DNA from: JAHRVQ01 sp963976815
Lineage (GTDB): Bacteria > Pseudomonadota > Gammaproteobacteria > Pseudomonadales > Azotimanducaceae
NCBI GenBank assembly: GCA_963976815.1
Contig: CAXBLU010000003.1
Span: 124,001 to 188,000, forward strand
Length of the DNA: 64,000 nt
Direction of reading: 5' to 3'
Part shown: piece after piece, positions 51,700 through 61,173 of the stretch
Numbering within the stretch: position 1 is the first letter of the stretch
How the letters are laid out: every line of letters begins with the position of its first letter
Notes under the pieces: generated by a model
The model's input: only the letters and a program-made list of their open reading frames with translations
Databases searched by the model: none
Told to the model about the DNA's origin: nothing
Position numbers and translations under genes: made by a program

Positions 51700-53725
51700 G
51701 CTGGGAGTTTAGTGAGTCGGTCATGCTATTTAGGTGCTCCGCGGCGGATGCAATCTCTTCCACGCTACGGGCATTGTCAGATGCAACGGTGTTGACGTTA
51801 TTCATTTTCTCTACGATCTCGCCAATTGCCTGCCCCGTTAACTCAAAGTCATTCACAATCTTGTCGTTTTCAGCTGTTGCTAGATTGACCATCTCAACGG
51901 TTTCATCGATGCGTTGATCCACATCTAGTCCTAACTGAGAGAGGCTTTGGACAACTTCGGTATTTTTCTCCATGTTGTCTCTGACGTTGTTAATCGCCTG
52001 GATAATGATGCCGATTGTGGTGTCAATTTCGCTCAAACTTGTTTGCGTATGGGCAGCAAGCGCTCGCACTTCATCAGCAACAACGGCAAAGCCTCGTCCC
52101 TGCTCACCTGCACGGGCGGCTTCGATTGCCGCATTAAGTGCCAATAAGTTGGTTTGTTCTGCAATACCAGAAATTGCAGTCAGAATACTTTGTACAGCCT
52201 TGGCCTTCTCCGAGAGATCAGAGATTTCACCGGCCAGGGTAATTTGATTGGTAACTGTTGCATCTACCCGCTGGGTCATTTTCTGGACTTCATCCCGGGC
52301 CAGGAGCAGCTTCTCGTTGGACTCCATCATCCGTGCTTTACCGGCTCGAGATCCTTCAATTGCACCAACAATATCCTGATTGGCCACCGTCGCGCGGGAA
52401 CTAGCATCATTTACGATCCCTACCGACCGTTCGACATTGTTTCCAACCCCAAGCGAACTGGTAGATAGCTCATGGGCAACCGATGCGTTTTCTGTAGAAG
52501 CGCGTTTGGTTTCATTAATTAGCAGGTTCAGTTCATTCAAAAACTCGTTGGTTGTTTGAGCCATTTCAGATAATTCTTTCGGGCAGTCGGCATCCAATTT
52601 GAGGGTTAGGTCTTTTCTCTCGCTAATCTCATGCAATCGGTTTTTGAATTGTGAGATTGGTTTGAGAATGCCCACTTTAATCATCAACGCGCTAATGATC
52701 CCAATCACTATTAGCGTCGCAACCGTGAGCGCCACAAGATACATGGCCATCTGGTTAGGCACCGCCATCATTTCTGCCTCGTCTATCTCAGACAAAATCG
52801 CCCAGCGTAAGTCCTCACCAATAGCAAGTGTGGAATAGGCCGACATCACGGGATTGCCATTGTAGTCGAGGATTAATTCAGCACCCGTACCGCCGGCAAA
52901 GGCGCTCTGTACCGCCGCGGTGTTAACGCTGCCTCGTTCTGGGTTCGCAAATGAGGCGACCAGCGAGTGCTCGTTGGGATCAAGATAACTATTACTCCGC
53001 ATTAACCTATCTTCACCGACAAGATAGTCCTCCTGAGTTTCTCCGTAGCCACTACGGAACCCCATAACGTCTGTGATGGCGCTATCGGAGATTTGAAGAA
53101 TTAAGATGGCGGAAATTTCATCGCCTTTCAAAATGGGCGTTGCGACAAACATGGCGGGTTGTCCAGCGCTCGGCGCATACGGTTTCATATCAACAAAAAC
53201 CGTGCGACGTTTTTCTTTTGCTTGTTTCCAGGCTTCCCCTAGGCCGCTTGAACTCAAACGACCTTGGCTCAGGTTTGCCCCATAGTCCGATTCGAACGCC
53301 ACCGTATACATGACATGGCCGTAATCACGGCTGACAATAAACAAGTCATAATATTCATACTGCTCGACAAAGCTCTTAAAGAAAGCCTCGTTTTCGGCAA
53401 CCAGGTTTACATGTTCAGGTTGCTCAACGGGAAACAATCCATGGTTGGATACTTGCAATGCCTCACCCGAGGCAAGCAACGCATCGCTAAAATCAAGCAC
53501 GTCCCGACTCTTGGACAACACTTCAATATGGCTCATACGCTCATTAAAAAATTCAGCAATTCGATCAGACTTGGCATCTCTTAAGGCCATCAACTTTTCA
53601 GTCTGGATCTTTGTCAATTCTGCTGTGATCGACGCTACCATAAGGTATGAAATAACCGCCGCAAGCAGCACCATAGAGCCGAGTGTTAGTCCGATAATTT
53701 GAGTTTTTAGACTCGGAGGGGTCAT
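51680..53725 (-). CDS. Methyl-accepting chemotaxis protein
   Basis: A protein of about 681 residues. TM1 (IIGLTLGSMVLLAAVISYLMV) and TM2 (MYLVALTVATLIVIGIISALMI) enclose a large periplasmic Cache-like sensory domain, followed by a HAMP-like segment (LKPISQFKNRLHEISERKDLTLKL) and the signalling hairpin tip (AIEAARAGEQGRGFAVVADEVRALA). ATG at 53725 removes a non-family 33-residue extension. The C-terminus lacks a CheR-tethering pentapeptide. Co-encoded CheB/CheR likely set its adaptation. Confidence 0.92.
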   Translation of the reverse strand: MTPPSLKTQIIGLTLGSMVLLAAVISYLMVASITAELTKIQTEKLMALRDAKSDRIAEFFNERMSHIEVLSKSRDVLDFSDALLASGEALQVSNHGLFPVEQPEHVNLVAENEAFFKSFVEQYEYYDLFIVSRDYGHVMYTVAFESDYGANLSQGRLSSSGLGEAWKQAKEKRRTVFVDMKPYAPSAGQPAMFVATPILKGDEISAILILQISDSAITDVMGFRSGYGETQEDYLVGEDRLMRSNSYLDPNEHSLVASFANPERGSVNTAAVQSAFAGGTGAELILDYNGNPVMSAYSTLAIGEDLRWAILSEIDEAEMMAVPNQMAMYLVALTVATLIVIGIISALMIKVGILKPISQFKNRLHEISERKDLTLKLDADCPKELSEMAQTTNEFLNELNLLINETKRASTENASVAHELSTSSLGVGNNVERSVGIVNDASSRATVANQDIVGAIEGSRAGKARMMESNEKLLLARDEVQKMTQRVDATVTNQITLAGEISDLSEKAKAVQSILTAISGIAEQTNLLALNAAIEAARAGEQGRGFAVVADEVRALAAHTQTSLSEIDTTIGIIIQAINNVRDNMEKNTEVVQSLSQLGLDVDQRIDETVEMVNLATAENDKIVNDFELTGQAIGEIVEKMNNVNTVASDNARSVEEIASAAEHLNSMTDSLNSQLEIFKT

Positions 53726-54017
53726 TGTCTTATCTGCTCCAATTGAGGGATTTAACGAAAATACTGTTAGGTCATTCACTGCCTGGCGTAGGCACAATCC
53801 TGCCTTTGCCATGGGTAAACCCACCGACCTACCTCAACTGAATTCTCTCGTTATTGTTTCAGTTCAGCAGCGAACGGTTGCCTTTTCTAGCTGCTGAGAT
53901 ATATAACGACCGGGCAGGTGTCTTCTTTAGAAGAATTTGAGTGAAAATTAGCCAGCGGGGAAACTTTGTTGCTGGCAGAGGCTTGGCAGTTATTGCCTTT
54001 GGCTGGACCCGCCGGCG

Positions 54018-54782
54018 CTAGCCCGCAACGGGAGGGACAAAATCAGTCTGATTAAAACCCATTTTGTCCTGGCCGCTGACAATCGGTAATACGTGGTTCT
54101 GGGAGTCGTATTTTAAGACGCGCACCATAGGCGGAATCAACCGAATTGATAATCCACAGCGCTGCAGGTTTGAGGAGTTGACCTCCGAATGATGCAACAG
54201 CCGCTCGTTAAACAAGATAAACTCGCCGGGCTCCAGCTCTATATCAATGGCAAGACTTGTATCAACATGATCTGGGTCTGCCATTTCGAGAAACGCCATA
54301 TCCGGGGTCGCTTTGATATGGGGTAATAACTTTCTGTGGGAGCCAGGTATAAATTGCATACAGGCATTTTCCCGGGTGACGCGATCAATGGCGAGCCAGG
54401 CCGATATGATCACCGGCGGTTCCAGGGGCCAATAGTTGTAGTCCTGATGCCAGGGGATCTCTTTTGCTCCAGGTCCCTTGTCAAAAAAGTGCGCCCGCCA
54501 CAACAACAGATCCTCACCGACAATACTGTTCATCTTAGCCACCATCTCCGGCAGCGTGGATAACCGATAGGCCAGATCAGAATCTAAGAACCGATTGTGG
54601 TGTCGCGGGATATAACTCGCATGCCAGCCATCCTCTGGAAAAGGATCTGGCTTGGTTTGTAGCAGTGCTGTGACCTCACCTCTTAACGCCTTCATGTCCT
54701 GAGCAGGCATGGCCTCAAAGGGCCCGAGGAAACCTTGCTCGTGAAACTGTGCAACCTGGTCTGGCGTGAGTTTTGTTGGCAC
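54018..54782 (-). CDS. PhyH-family dioxygenase
   Basis: A 254-residue phytanoyl-CoA dioxygenase-like enzyme using Fe(II) and 2-oxoglutarate. Iron ligands fit HQDYNYWPLEPP (His and Asp) and the distal HHSEVNSS, and the IPGSHRKLL phrase is family-typical. The start is GTG at 54782 with GAGGGG eight bases upstream; an ATG 31 codons earlier would add a non-family leader. The substrate is unknown. Confidence 0.88.
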   Translation of the reverse strand: MPTKLTPDQVAQFHEQGFLGPFEAMPAQDMKALRGEVTALLQTKPDPFPEDGWHASYIPRHHNRFLDSDLAYRLSTLPEMVAKMNSIVGEDLLLWRAHFFDKGPGAKEIPWHQDYNYWPLEPPVIISAWLAIDRVTRENACMQFIPGSHRKLLPHIKATPDMAFLEMADPDHVDTSLAIDIELEPGEFILFNERLLHHSEVNSSNLQRCGLSIRLIPPMVRVLKYDSQNHVLPIVSGQDKMGFNQTDFVPPVAG

Positions 54783-54972
54783 CTGGTATTCCCCTCGACT
54801 ATGGCCGGACCAATACAACAAACATTGGTTGCAGAGTAAAGTGCTTGATGAAATATCAGGGTAAACTCTCTGCATGGGGCTGTAGACTTCTCGACGGAAT
54901 TCGATGCCATAATGCAGACGTTATTCTGATCACTACTCACAGCCATCGAGCCACAACTCATTAGCAGACTTT

Positions 54973-55506
54973 ATGCAATCGTTCACGACCCAATTTAACT
55001 TAACTCGAGAATATCTGGCCGAGACTTACGATCAGTCGTTGCCCCATGGAAAAAGTGCCAGTCCCAACTATTGGTTTCCGGCGGTCACCTTTGGCGCCGG
55101 CGCGGGTTTACTGTTTCTGGCTGACCAGCCTGCAATGGCCGGCATCATATTACTTTCGATGGCCGCTCTGGAGCTGCTGCATATTCGATTTCGGCGGGCA
55201 TGGTGGTTGGCGCGGCAGATGTTTGGCCGAGGCGCCGATAGCGATGTGATTTTGACCATCGATGAAGACGGCATCCAGACTCAAAATCCCACGACAAAAA
55301 CAGCACTATTATGGGTAGATGTGGAACGCGTGATTGAAACTGAGCTAGGTCTGATCCTAGTGGCGCGTTCCGGAGTTCAGCAATATCTGTCTAAATCCCT
55401 ATTCTCAACTGAATTGGTCCAGGAAATTGTGGCTAAGACTTTGACCTTGACTACGACCTCAACTACGCCCTCAACTACGACCTCAACTACGACCTCAACT
55501 AAGTAA
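54973..55506 (+). CDS. YcxB-like membrane protein with Thr-rich repeat tail
   Basis: A 177-residue protein. Two hydrophobic segments (YWFPAVTFGAGAGLLFLA and AGIILLSMAALELLHI) are followed by a YcxB-like C-terminal domain with ILTIDEDGIQTQ and LLWVDVERVIET. The last 25 residues are threonine/serine repeats coded by 12-base tandem units and have no family counterpart. It starts about 190 bases from the divergent dioxygenase start. Confidence 0.75.
   Translation: MQSFTTQFNLTREYLAETYDQSLPHGKSASPNYWFPAVTFGAGAGLLFLADQPAMAGIILLSMAALELLHIRFRRAWWLARQMFGRGADSDVILTIDEDGIQTQNPTTKTALLWVDVERVIETELGLILVARSGVQQYLSKSLFSTELVQEIVAKTLTLTTTSTTPSTTTSTTTSTK
55441..55503. repeat. 12-bp tandem repeat in coding region
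   Basis: ACCTCAACTACG-like units recur about five times and code for Thr-Ser-Thr-Thr. They lie at the very end of the preceding membrane protein gene, so copy-number changes alter only its tail. Confidence 0.85.
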
Positions 55507-55624
55507 GAACTTAAGGAACCGCGTCCCGGCGCAAAGCGTAAGTGAATAATTGATGAGAACGGCGGCCACTTATCATAAGCTGCAACAGTAGAGACAACTT
55601 ACTCACTTCGACTTTGAGAAAACC

Positions 55625-56248
55625 ATGCCTAGATTCATATTACTCTCCTGTTTACTCCTTATTTCCAGCCACAGCTACGCCGCTGATAGCTGGTTCGATA
55701 GCGCCTTAGACTTCTTAGGGTTAGGCGAAGATGAAGAAGAAACAACTCAATCCATTGAGGTTAAGCCCGCAACACCCACGCCGTCCAACACCGAGGCGTT
55801 AACAGCCGCAGCGACCAACGCACTCACCTCCGGCGCAGTCACCGCTAGCCTGACAAGCATGATCACAGGTCAGCTAGGTGTAACCGATACGCAAGCCAAA
55901 GGTGGTCTGGGATCACTTTTTGGACTCGCTAAATCTAGTCTTGGCAGCCAGGATTTTAGCCAATTGAGCAGCGTGGTACCGGAGATGGATACACTCCTGG
56001 CTGCAGCACCGGCCATATCAGAAAATGCAAAAGGTCTATCGTCCCTGATGGGCAGTGCTGGTAAGTATGGTCAAGCCCTCCAGGGTGCAACACAGGCCTA
56101 TTCTCAGTTTAAGCAACTCGGCATCGGGGTTGATAAAATTCCTGCTTATATCAACGTCACCAACGACTTTCTAAAAAGTCAGGGCAGTGATGATGCTGCG
56201 ACACTGTTTCAAAAAGGTGTATCGGCGCTGCTTACATCGGAAGACTAA
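55625..56248 (+). CDS. DUF2780-family exported protein
   Basis: A 207-residue protein with a signal peptide (ILLSCLLLISSHSYAA) and the DUF2780 domain from about residue 65 (LGVTDTQAKGGLGSLFGLAKSSL, DFSQLSSVVPEMDTLL). Acidic/Thr-rich linker in between. Family function unknown. No operon partner is evident. Confidence 0.88.
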   Translation: MPRFILLSCLLLISSHSYAADSWFDSALDFLGLGEDEEETTQSIEVKPATPTPSNTEALTAAATNALTSGAVTASLTSMITGQLGVTDTQAKGGLGSLFGLAKSSLGSQDFSQLSSVVPEMDTLLAAAPAISENAKGLSSLMGSAGKYGQALQGATQAYSQFKQLGIGVDKIPAYINVTNDFLKSQGSDDAATLFQKGVSALLTSED

Positions 56249-56282
56249 AACTGAACCTGTCCTAATGCGATTTTGGTAAAAC

Positions 56283-56564
56283 ATGAAGTCAGACGCAGAT
56301 AAACTGCTGAAGAAAAATGAGCAGCTGAATCATTTAGAGATGGTTAAGGTGGTGAGTCACGTGCAACGACCGGTGGAGGCCGGAGCGTGGATATCCAATA
56401 GTCTGATGCTAGAAAGCTATGACGTACCGTTTAAATACAAGCGCAAGCAAAAATATCGAAGCCTGCAAGGTGCACGGGTTAACGTCACCTATTATCCAGA
56501 AGTCGAAAAGGTTGCGGGCTTCGACATTGAAGTGATGAAAGTTGTCCGCATCCGACAGAGTTAG
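56283..56564 (+). CDS. Small protein of unknown function
   Basis: A 93-residue protein (KSDADKLLKKNEQLNHLEMVKVVSHVQRPVE) with a basic centre (YKRKQKYRSLQGARVNVTYYP). It lies 34 bases after the DUF2780 gene in the same direction and may be co-transcribed. No family was recognised; no ribosome-binding site stands out. Confidence 0.5.
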   Translation: MKSDADKLLKKNEQLNHLEMVKVVSHVQRPVEAGAWISNSLMLESYDVPFKYKRKQKYRSLQGARVNVTYYPEVEKVAGFDIEVMKVVRIRQS

Positions 56565-56585
56565 TAATCGATCTTCTTCGAAGGC

Positions 56586-57071
56586 TTACGCCCACTTCTC
56601 TAGATGCAGCTGAATAATTTCGATCATTGCGCCATCGGGGTCCAGGCAGATTGCGATATCCGCTTTGCCATCCTCCGTAAGTTTCGGTTCGGAAAAAAAT
56701 CTCACCCCCTCCGCCAGCAGTTCTTCGTAGTCCTTTTGTAGATCCCGGCTCGCCAGGCACATTCTGACAATACCGGTGTCCTGGTTGAGCAGCGGATCAG
56801 CGATCATTTCTTCGGTCGCGACCCATTCAGTGAGATCCAGCTTAGGGAAGCCCCCATTCAATTCCATAATGCAAGCACGCCCTTTTGTTTCGAAGGGCAT
56901 ATCGAGGGCCACAGCAGCCTCGGGGTTTAGGGTTTCAGCCTCCGTCTGATTAAGATTGAGGTAGGGAATGCCCGGCATCACAAGCGTAAAGCCGAGCAGC
57001 TCATAAAACTCAATCGAGCCTTCAAGGTCCGTCACATTCACATTGATGTGCCCCCAGGATAACTTGGCCAT
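56586..57071 (-). CDS. VOC-family (glyoxalase-like) protein
   Basis: A 161-residue single-module VOC protein beginning KLSWGHINVNVTDLEGSIEFYELLGF, with FFSEPKLTEDGKADIAICLDPDGAMIEIIQL at the end carrying the metal-ligand Glu. ATG at 57071 starts seven codons inside the longest frame. Substrate unknown; the SDR gene next to it diverges. Confidence 0.87.
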   Translation of the reverse strand: MAKLSWGHINVNVTDLEGSIEFYELLGFTLVMPGIPYLNLNQTEAETLNPEAAVALDMPFETKGRACIMELNGGFPKLDLTEWVATEEMIADPLLNQDTGIVRMCLASRDLQKDYEELLAEGVRFFSEPKLTEDGKADIAICLDPDGAMIEIIQLHLEKWA

Positions 57072-57213
57072 GAAAGCCCCTTTTGGTGTCATTAATCGTC
57101 CCCAGGAGTATACCTTGCCCGGCTACCGGGGTGTTTACGAGACGGCAAAATGACCCACCCGCAATAATGCATTAGACTCAGCGTTCTCTTACATTCCGTA
57201 GATTAGACAACCT

Positions 57214-58215
57214 ATGAGCAGCTCAGACAATTTAGATTTTACTGGCCAGGTCGCAATCGTCACAGGCGCCGGGCGTGGACTCGGCAAAGAGCATGCCCGG
57301 CTATTGGCTTCAAGGGGCTGCAAAGTGGTCGTGAACGATTTAGGTAATGCCTACGACGGCACAGGAAATCCTGAAGGCAAGGTGGCCGATGAGGTTGTTG
57401 CAGAGATCAAGGCAGCGGGCGGTGAAGCCACTGCTAACTACGATTCTGTAGAGCAAGGTGAGTTAATTGTTGCGACCGCGATGCAGGCCTATGGGCGCAT
57501 AGATATTGTGGTCAACAATGCAGGGATCTTAACCCCAGAAACCTGGTCAGAACTGACCCTTGAGTCCTGGCAGCGCACAATCAATATTAATCTAACGGGT
57601 GTGTTTAGTGTAATGAAAGCCGTATGGCCAATCTTCATTGAGCAAAAGTATGGCCGCTGCATCATGACATCCTCCCCCGCTATGTACGGCGCAGGTGTTG
57701 CTGCTTACGCCGCAAGCAAAGCAGGCCTGATTGGCCTCGCCAATTCACTACAGTTTGAGGCCAAGAAGCTGAAAATGGATATCAAGTGCAATATCCTTAT
57801 TCCCCAGGCCGACACTAGAATGACCCAGGACTTTGCCGCTTCCGTGAATGAACGACGCAAATCACAGGGTAAGTCAGCTGCTCGCAGTGCGCCCGCTGAG
57901 GTTATGCAACGCCTCTCACCGGACAAGGTTTCAGCAATGGTTGTTTGGCTAGCTCACTCAAGTTGTCAGGCTGAGGCCAGCATCCACGAAGCTGGTGGTG
58001 GTTATTTCGCCAGATTGAACTGGGCTAGATCTGCACCGCTATTTGCAACGGAAATCGAAGGCGTAACAAACGCACCCGTGCCGGAAAATATTAGAGATGG
58101 GCAAGCAACGCTGGCTGATTTCGACAACGGCGATATGCCACTCTCCGGCGACGGCAGCATGGGGTCACCCTCCGCTTTAGAACAGGTGTTTAAGCACCTT
58201 AAATCTGAAGCTTAG
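57214..58215 (+). CDS. SDR dehydrogenase, MFE-2/hydroxyacyl-CoA dehydrogenase-like
   Basis: A 333-residue SDR with TGAGRGLGKEHARLLASRG, VVNDLGNAYDGTGNPEGKVADEVV, NNAG and the YAASKAG pair. The N-terminal plan and the NDLGN insertion are those of (3R)-hydroxyacyl-CoA dehydrogenases of multifunctional enzyme 2 rather than ordinary SDRs. The last 80 residues extend beyond the SDR core. It is probably a step in lipid or steroid breakdown. Confidence 0.88.
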   Translation: MSSSDNLDFTGQVAIVTGAGRGLGKEHARLLASRGCKVVVNDLGNAYDGTGNPEGKVADEVVAEIKAAGGEATANYDSVEQGELIVATAMQAYGRIDIVVNNAGILTPETWSELTLESWQRTININLTGVFSVMKAVWPIFIEQKYGRCIMTSSPAMYGAGVAAYAASKAGLIGLANSLQFEAKKLKMDIKCNILIPQADTRMTQDFAASVNERRKSQGKSAARSAPAEVMQRLSPDKVSAMVVWLAHSSCQAEASIHEAGGGYFARLNWARSAPLFATEIEGVTNAPVPENIRDGQATLADFDNGDMPLSGDGSMGSPSALEQVFKHLKSEA

Positions 58216-58279
58216 CCTGGTCCGGTCTGTTTGGAGGACCGATGGTCGGCGCAGAAACTCACCGGAGGAGTTCGACACA

Positions 58280-60091
58280 ATGAAAAGCAAACTGCTGGTT
58301 TTGTTCTGGCGCTTTATTCTGACCCCACTGATTTTTTTGCTGCCGATGCCGCTACAAAGTGCCCAGGTACCCAATGCCGAACTTACGGGTCTCTGGGGTG
58401 CAGAAAAATCATTTGGTCCAGCTGCACCTTTCAACCTGACGATCCACATCCATCCAAACAACAAAACCAAAATCAAAGCCAAAACCAAAATCAAAGATGG
58501 CTACGCCTACGTACTAGGGCAGAGAGTTCCAATCACGACGGTGCAACAGGGGGGCAAAGTTGCGCTGTCATTTCACCTACCCGGTGAGCTTGGCAGTTTT
58601 GAAGGTAGCATGAACCAAAGTGCCAACCGGATTGAAGGCCACTGGACTTCACATCCAAAAAAGGTGTTGTATGCCAACTACGCAACCCCCGTCATTCTCT
58701 TAACTACGGATAAAAATACCTGGACGGGTACCGTGCACCCGGTCGCTGAAAGATTCTCACTTTACTTTTTAATTGAAGAAGCGGAATCAGGAGACCTCAA
58801 AGTTCGCCTACGCAACCCGGACCGTAACCAGGGTGTGTTCACCCGGGTTGCCAGCATTAAAGTCGAAGGCAGCACCTTACAATTTAATTCACCGGACGAT
58901 GACACCTTGTTGTTGGGCAGCTTCGATCCCGACGCAGGGCACATTACGCTTGAGTTCCCTAATCGCGGCGGCATCTACGAACTTACCCGACGCAGCCGGG
59001 ATAACGCACCGGGTTACTATCCCGCCCCAGAGGATACCCGTTATCAGTATCGGACGCCTCTGAATACGGGAGACGGGTGGGCTACGGCCCCGGCAGATAC
59101 CGTTGGTATGTCCACTACCGATTTGCAGTCACTGGTGCAGTCTATACTCGACACCAAAACCGACAGCCTGATTATGCCCTATATTCACTCGGTTCTAGTA
59201 GCACGACAAGGCAAGTTGGTATTGGAAGAATATTTCTACGGCTATCATGCTGATCGAGTGCATGACCTCAGGTCCGCCAGTAAAACCATCACGGCATTGT
59301 TAGCGGGTCAGGCTTTTGATGCCGTGGCAGGCTTCGACAGCGGCAGCCCTGTATATCAACAATTTACAAAACCCATCCCTCAGGATGAAAGTACTCCACA
59401 CCGGAGCGCCCTACGGGCATCACACCTACTATCAATGAGTAGCGGCTTCGATTGCGACGACAACAACGACAATTCACCTGGTAATGAAAATACCATGCAG
59501 GAACAGGCTGCAGAATCGGACTGGTGGGAATATACCCTGGCGTTACCCATGACTGCTAAGCCCGGCAGCCAGGGGTCCTATTGCAGCGGCGGTATCAATC
59601 TTTTAGGTGGCCTGATTTCGAAGGTTCAGGATACCTCGTTACAAACCCTATTTTTTCAGGGATTAGCTGAGCCCCTGTCGATTAGTCGTTACCATATGAA
59701 CCTTGACCCAATGGGTAGGGGTTACGCCGGTGGTGGTTTACGAATGCGACCCAGGGATTTTCTGAAAATCGGCCAAGTACTTGCCAATCAAGGCCGATGG
59801 CAGGATACGCAGATTGTCTCAGCGGAATGGATTGAGCAGATGCTACAAAGCCACACCAGCATATATGCTGACGGTGATTATGGTTACGGCATCTGGACAG
59901 GCACCCTACCCTATCGAGGTGAATCAATTCCGGTCTATTCAGCTACGGGCAATGGTGGTCAGTTGTTGATTGTGATTCCGAGCCTGGAAATGGTTGTTGG
60001 CTTTACCGGTGGCAACTACGGCGACTTTCGAACCTGGATCCAGTGGCGAGAACAACTCGTACCAGACTTCATTTTGCCTGGGACAAAGTAA
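58280..60091 (+). CDS. Serine hydrolase (beta-lactamase-like, class C fold)
   Basis: A 603-residue exported protein. A hydrophobic N-terminal segment and an ~240-residue beta-rich region precede a penicillin-binding/beta-lactamase-like domain: SxxK in RSASKTITALL, YCSGG as the Y-x-[NS]-like motif in GSYCSGGINLLGG, and an HTG/KTG-like GNGGQLLIV near the end. It probably hydrolyses esters or peptides; no evidence for beta-lactam resistance. It is 65 bases after the SDR gene. Confidence 0.87.
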   Translation: MKSKLLVLFWRFILTPLIFLLPMPLQSAQVPNAELTGLWGAEKSFGPAAPFNLTIHIHPNNKTKIKAKTKIKDGYAYVLGQRVPITTVQQGGKVALSFHLPGELGSFEGSMNQSANRIEGHWTSHPKKVLYANYATPVILLTTDKNTWTGTVHPVAERFSLYFLIEEAESGDLKVRLRNPDRNQGVFTRVASIKVEGSTLQFNSPDDDTLLLGSFDPDAGHITLEFPNRGGIYELTRRSRDNAPGYYPAPEDTRYQYRTPLNTGDGWATAPADTVGMSTTDLQSLVQSILDTKTDSLIMPYIHSVLVARQGKLVLEEYFYGYHADRVHDLRSASKTITALLAGQAFDAVAGFDSGSPVYQQFTKPIPQDESTPHRSALRASHLLSMSSGFDCDDNNDNSPGNENTMQEQAAESDWWEYTLALPMTAKPGSQGSYCSGGINLLGGLISKVQDTSLQTLFFQGLAEPLSISRYHMNLDPMGRGYAGGGLRMRPRDFLKIGQVLANQGRWQDTQIVSAEWIEQMLQSHTSIYADGDYGYGIWTGTLPYRGESIPVYSATGNGGQLLIVIPSLEMVVGFTGGNYGDFRTWIQWREQLVPDFILPGTK

Positions 60092-60238
60092 TAGGCTGGT
60101 CTTCAGAAAGAACTGAGACGGGACTGGCGCTATTTAAAAGCCAGAAAGAAAAACCTGGGCCTGGTATAGGGTCGACGGGACCGCAATACAAGTGGTGCGG
60201 CTCTTACCCTGAGCCAACGGATAGAATTTAGAGGCGAT

Positions 60239-61069
60239 TTAGAGAGATCCAACGACAACTTTTAGTGCTGTTAAAGCCTGATCTAACAATTGGGATTTTT
60301 TGTCCCGGGAGTAAATTAGGTAAATCGGATAGCTGAACTCCGGCGCAGACTCAACCCGCTCAATCATTCCAGAATCCAGGTAATGTTGAACTACCCTGGT
60401 ACGAAAGTAGCCGCTCCCACCGTTCTGCAATAGATATTCTAAAGCCAGAGGACCAAGATCAACATGAGTCGCGCTGCGAGCAAGTTCTGGCAGCGCCGCA
60501 TCGTGCTGTCGGCAAAAGTGCTCACCCCAATTCACATATAGGTAAGGCTCTGCACTCAGGGTTGAACGGACCATAATGAGTTTTTCTTCGAGTAGCTGTT
60601 CTACCTGAACCCCTGGCCAGTATTCTGGTTGGTGAACCAGGGCTGCGGTCATAACACCCTGCTCAATCTTATCGTTGATCGAGCGCTGTTCGCCGACTTC
60701 GACTCGCACCGCGATTTCCGGCTGAATACTGCGGATGGCGGTTAACCAGTGGGCAAGAAAGGGATTCCATAAACTGATTTCGCTGCCAATTGTAAGGACA
60801 GTGCCCGCACCTTTAGGCAAGGGAAGTTCTCGTCTCGCCGCTTCCCAGACACCCACCAACTGCTGGGCATGGGCAACAAACCGTTCGCCATCCGCGGTGA
60901 CTTTTGCACCGGCACGATTGCGTACAAACAGGCGACAACCTAATTGAGCTTCCAAATTACGGACCCGGGCAGTCACAGCGGTCTGGGTCACATGCAGGCG
61001 CTCACCCGCTGCGACAAAACTGCCGGTGCGAACAATTTCCAAAAATGTACGGGCCAGATCGATGTCCAT
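60239..61069 (-). CDS. LysR-family regulator, divergent from cysJI
   Basis: A 276-residue LysR protein with the helix-turn-helix FLEIVRTGSFVAAGERLHVTQTAVTARVRNLEAQLG and a substrate-binding C-terminal domain. It is divergent from the sulfite reductase genes across 104 bases, so it probably controls them in response to sulfur status. It is shorter than CysB (about 324 residues) and should not be called CysB. Confidence 0.9.
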   Translation of the reverse strand: MDIDLARTFLEIVRTGSFVAAGERLHVTQTAVTARVRNLEAQLGCRLFVRNRAGAKVTADGERFVAHAQQLVGVWEAARRELPLPKGAGTVLTIGSEISLWNPFLAHWLTAIRSIQPEIAVRVEVGEQRSINDKIEQGVMTAALVHQPEYWPGVQVEQLLEEKLIMVRSTLSAEPYLYVNWGEHFCRQHDAALPELARSATHVDLGPLALEYLLQNGGSGYFRTRVVQHYLDSGMIERVESAPEFSYPIYLIYSRDKKSQLLDQALTALKVVVGSL

Positions 61070-61173
61070 AGGGTTTTATATCGAAATAGTTGCATTGAAA
61101 TCTAGTTTAATTTCATTATCCCGCATTTAAGCCCCTTGGCATACTCGCTGAATCTTCTAGCTCGACAAACTTT

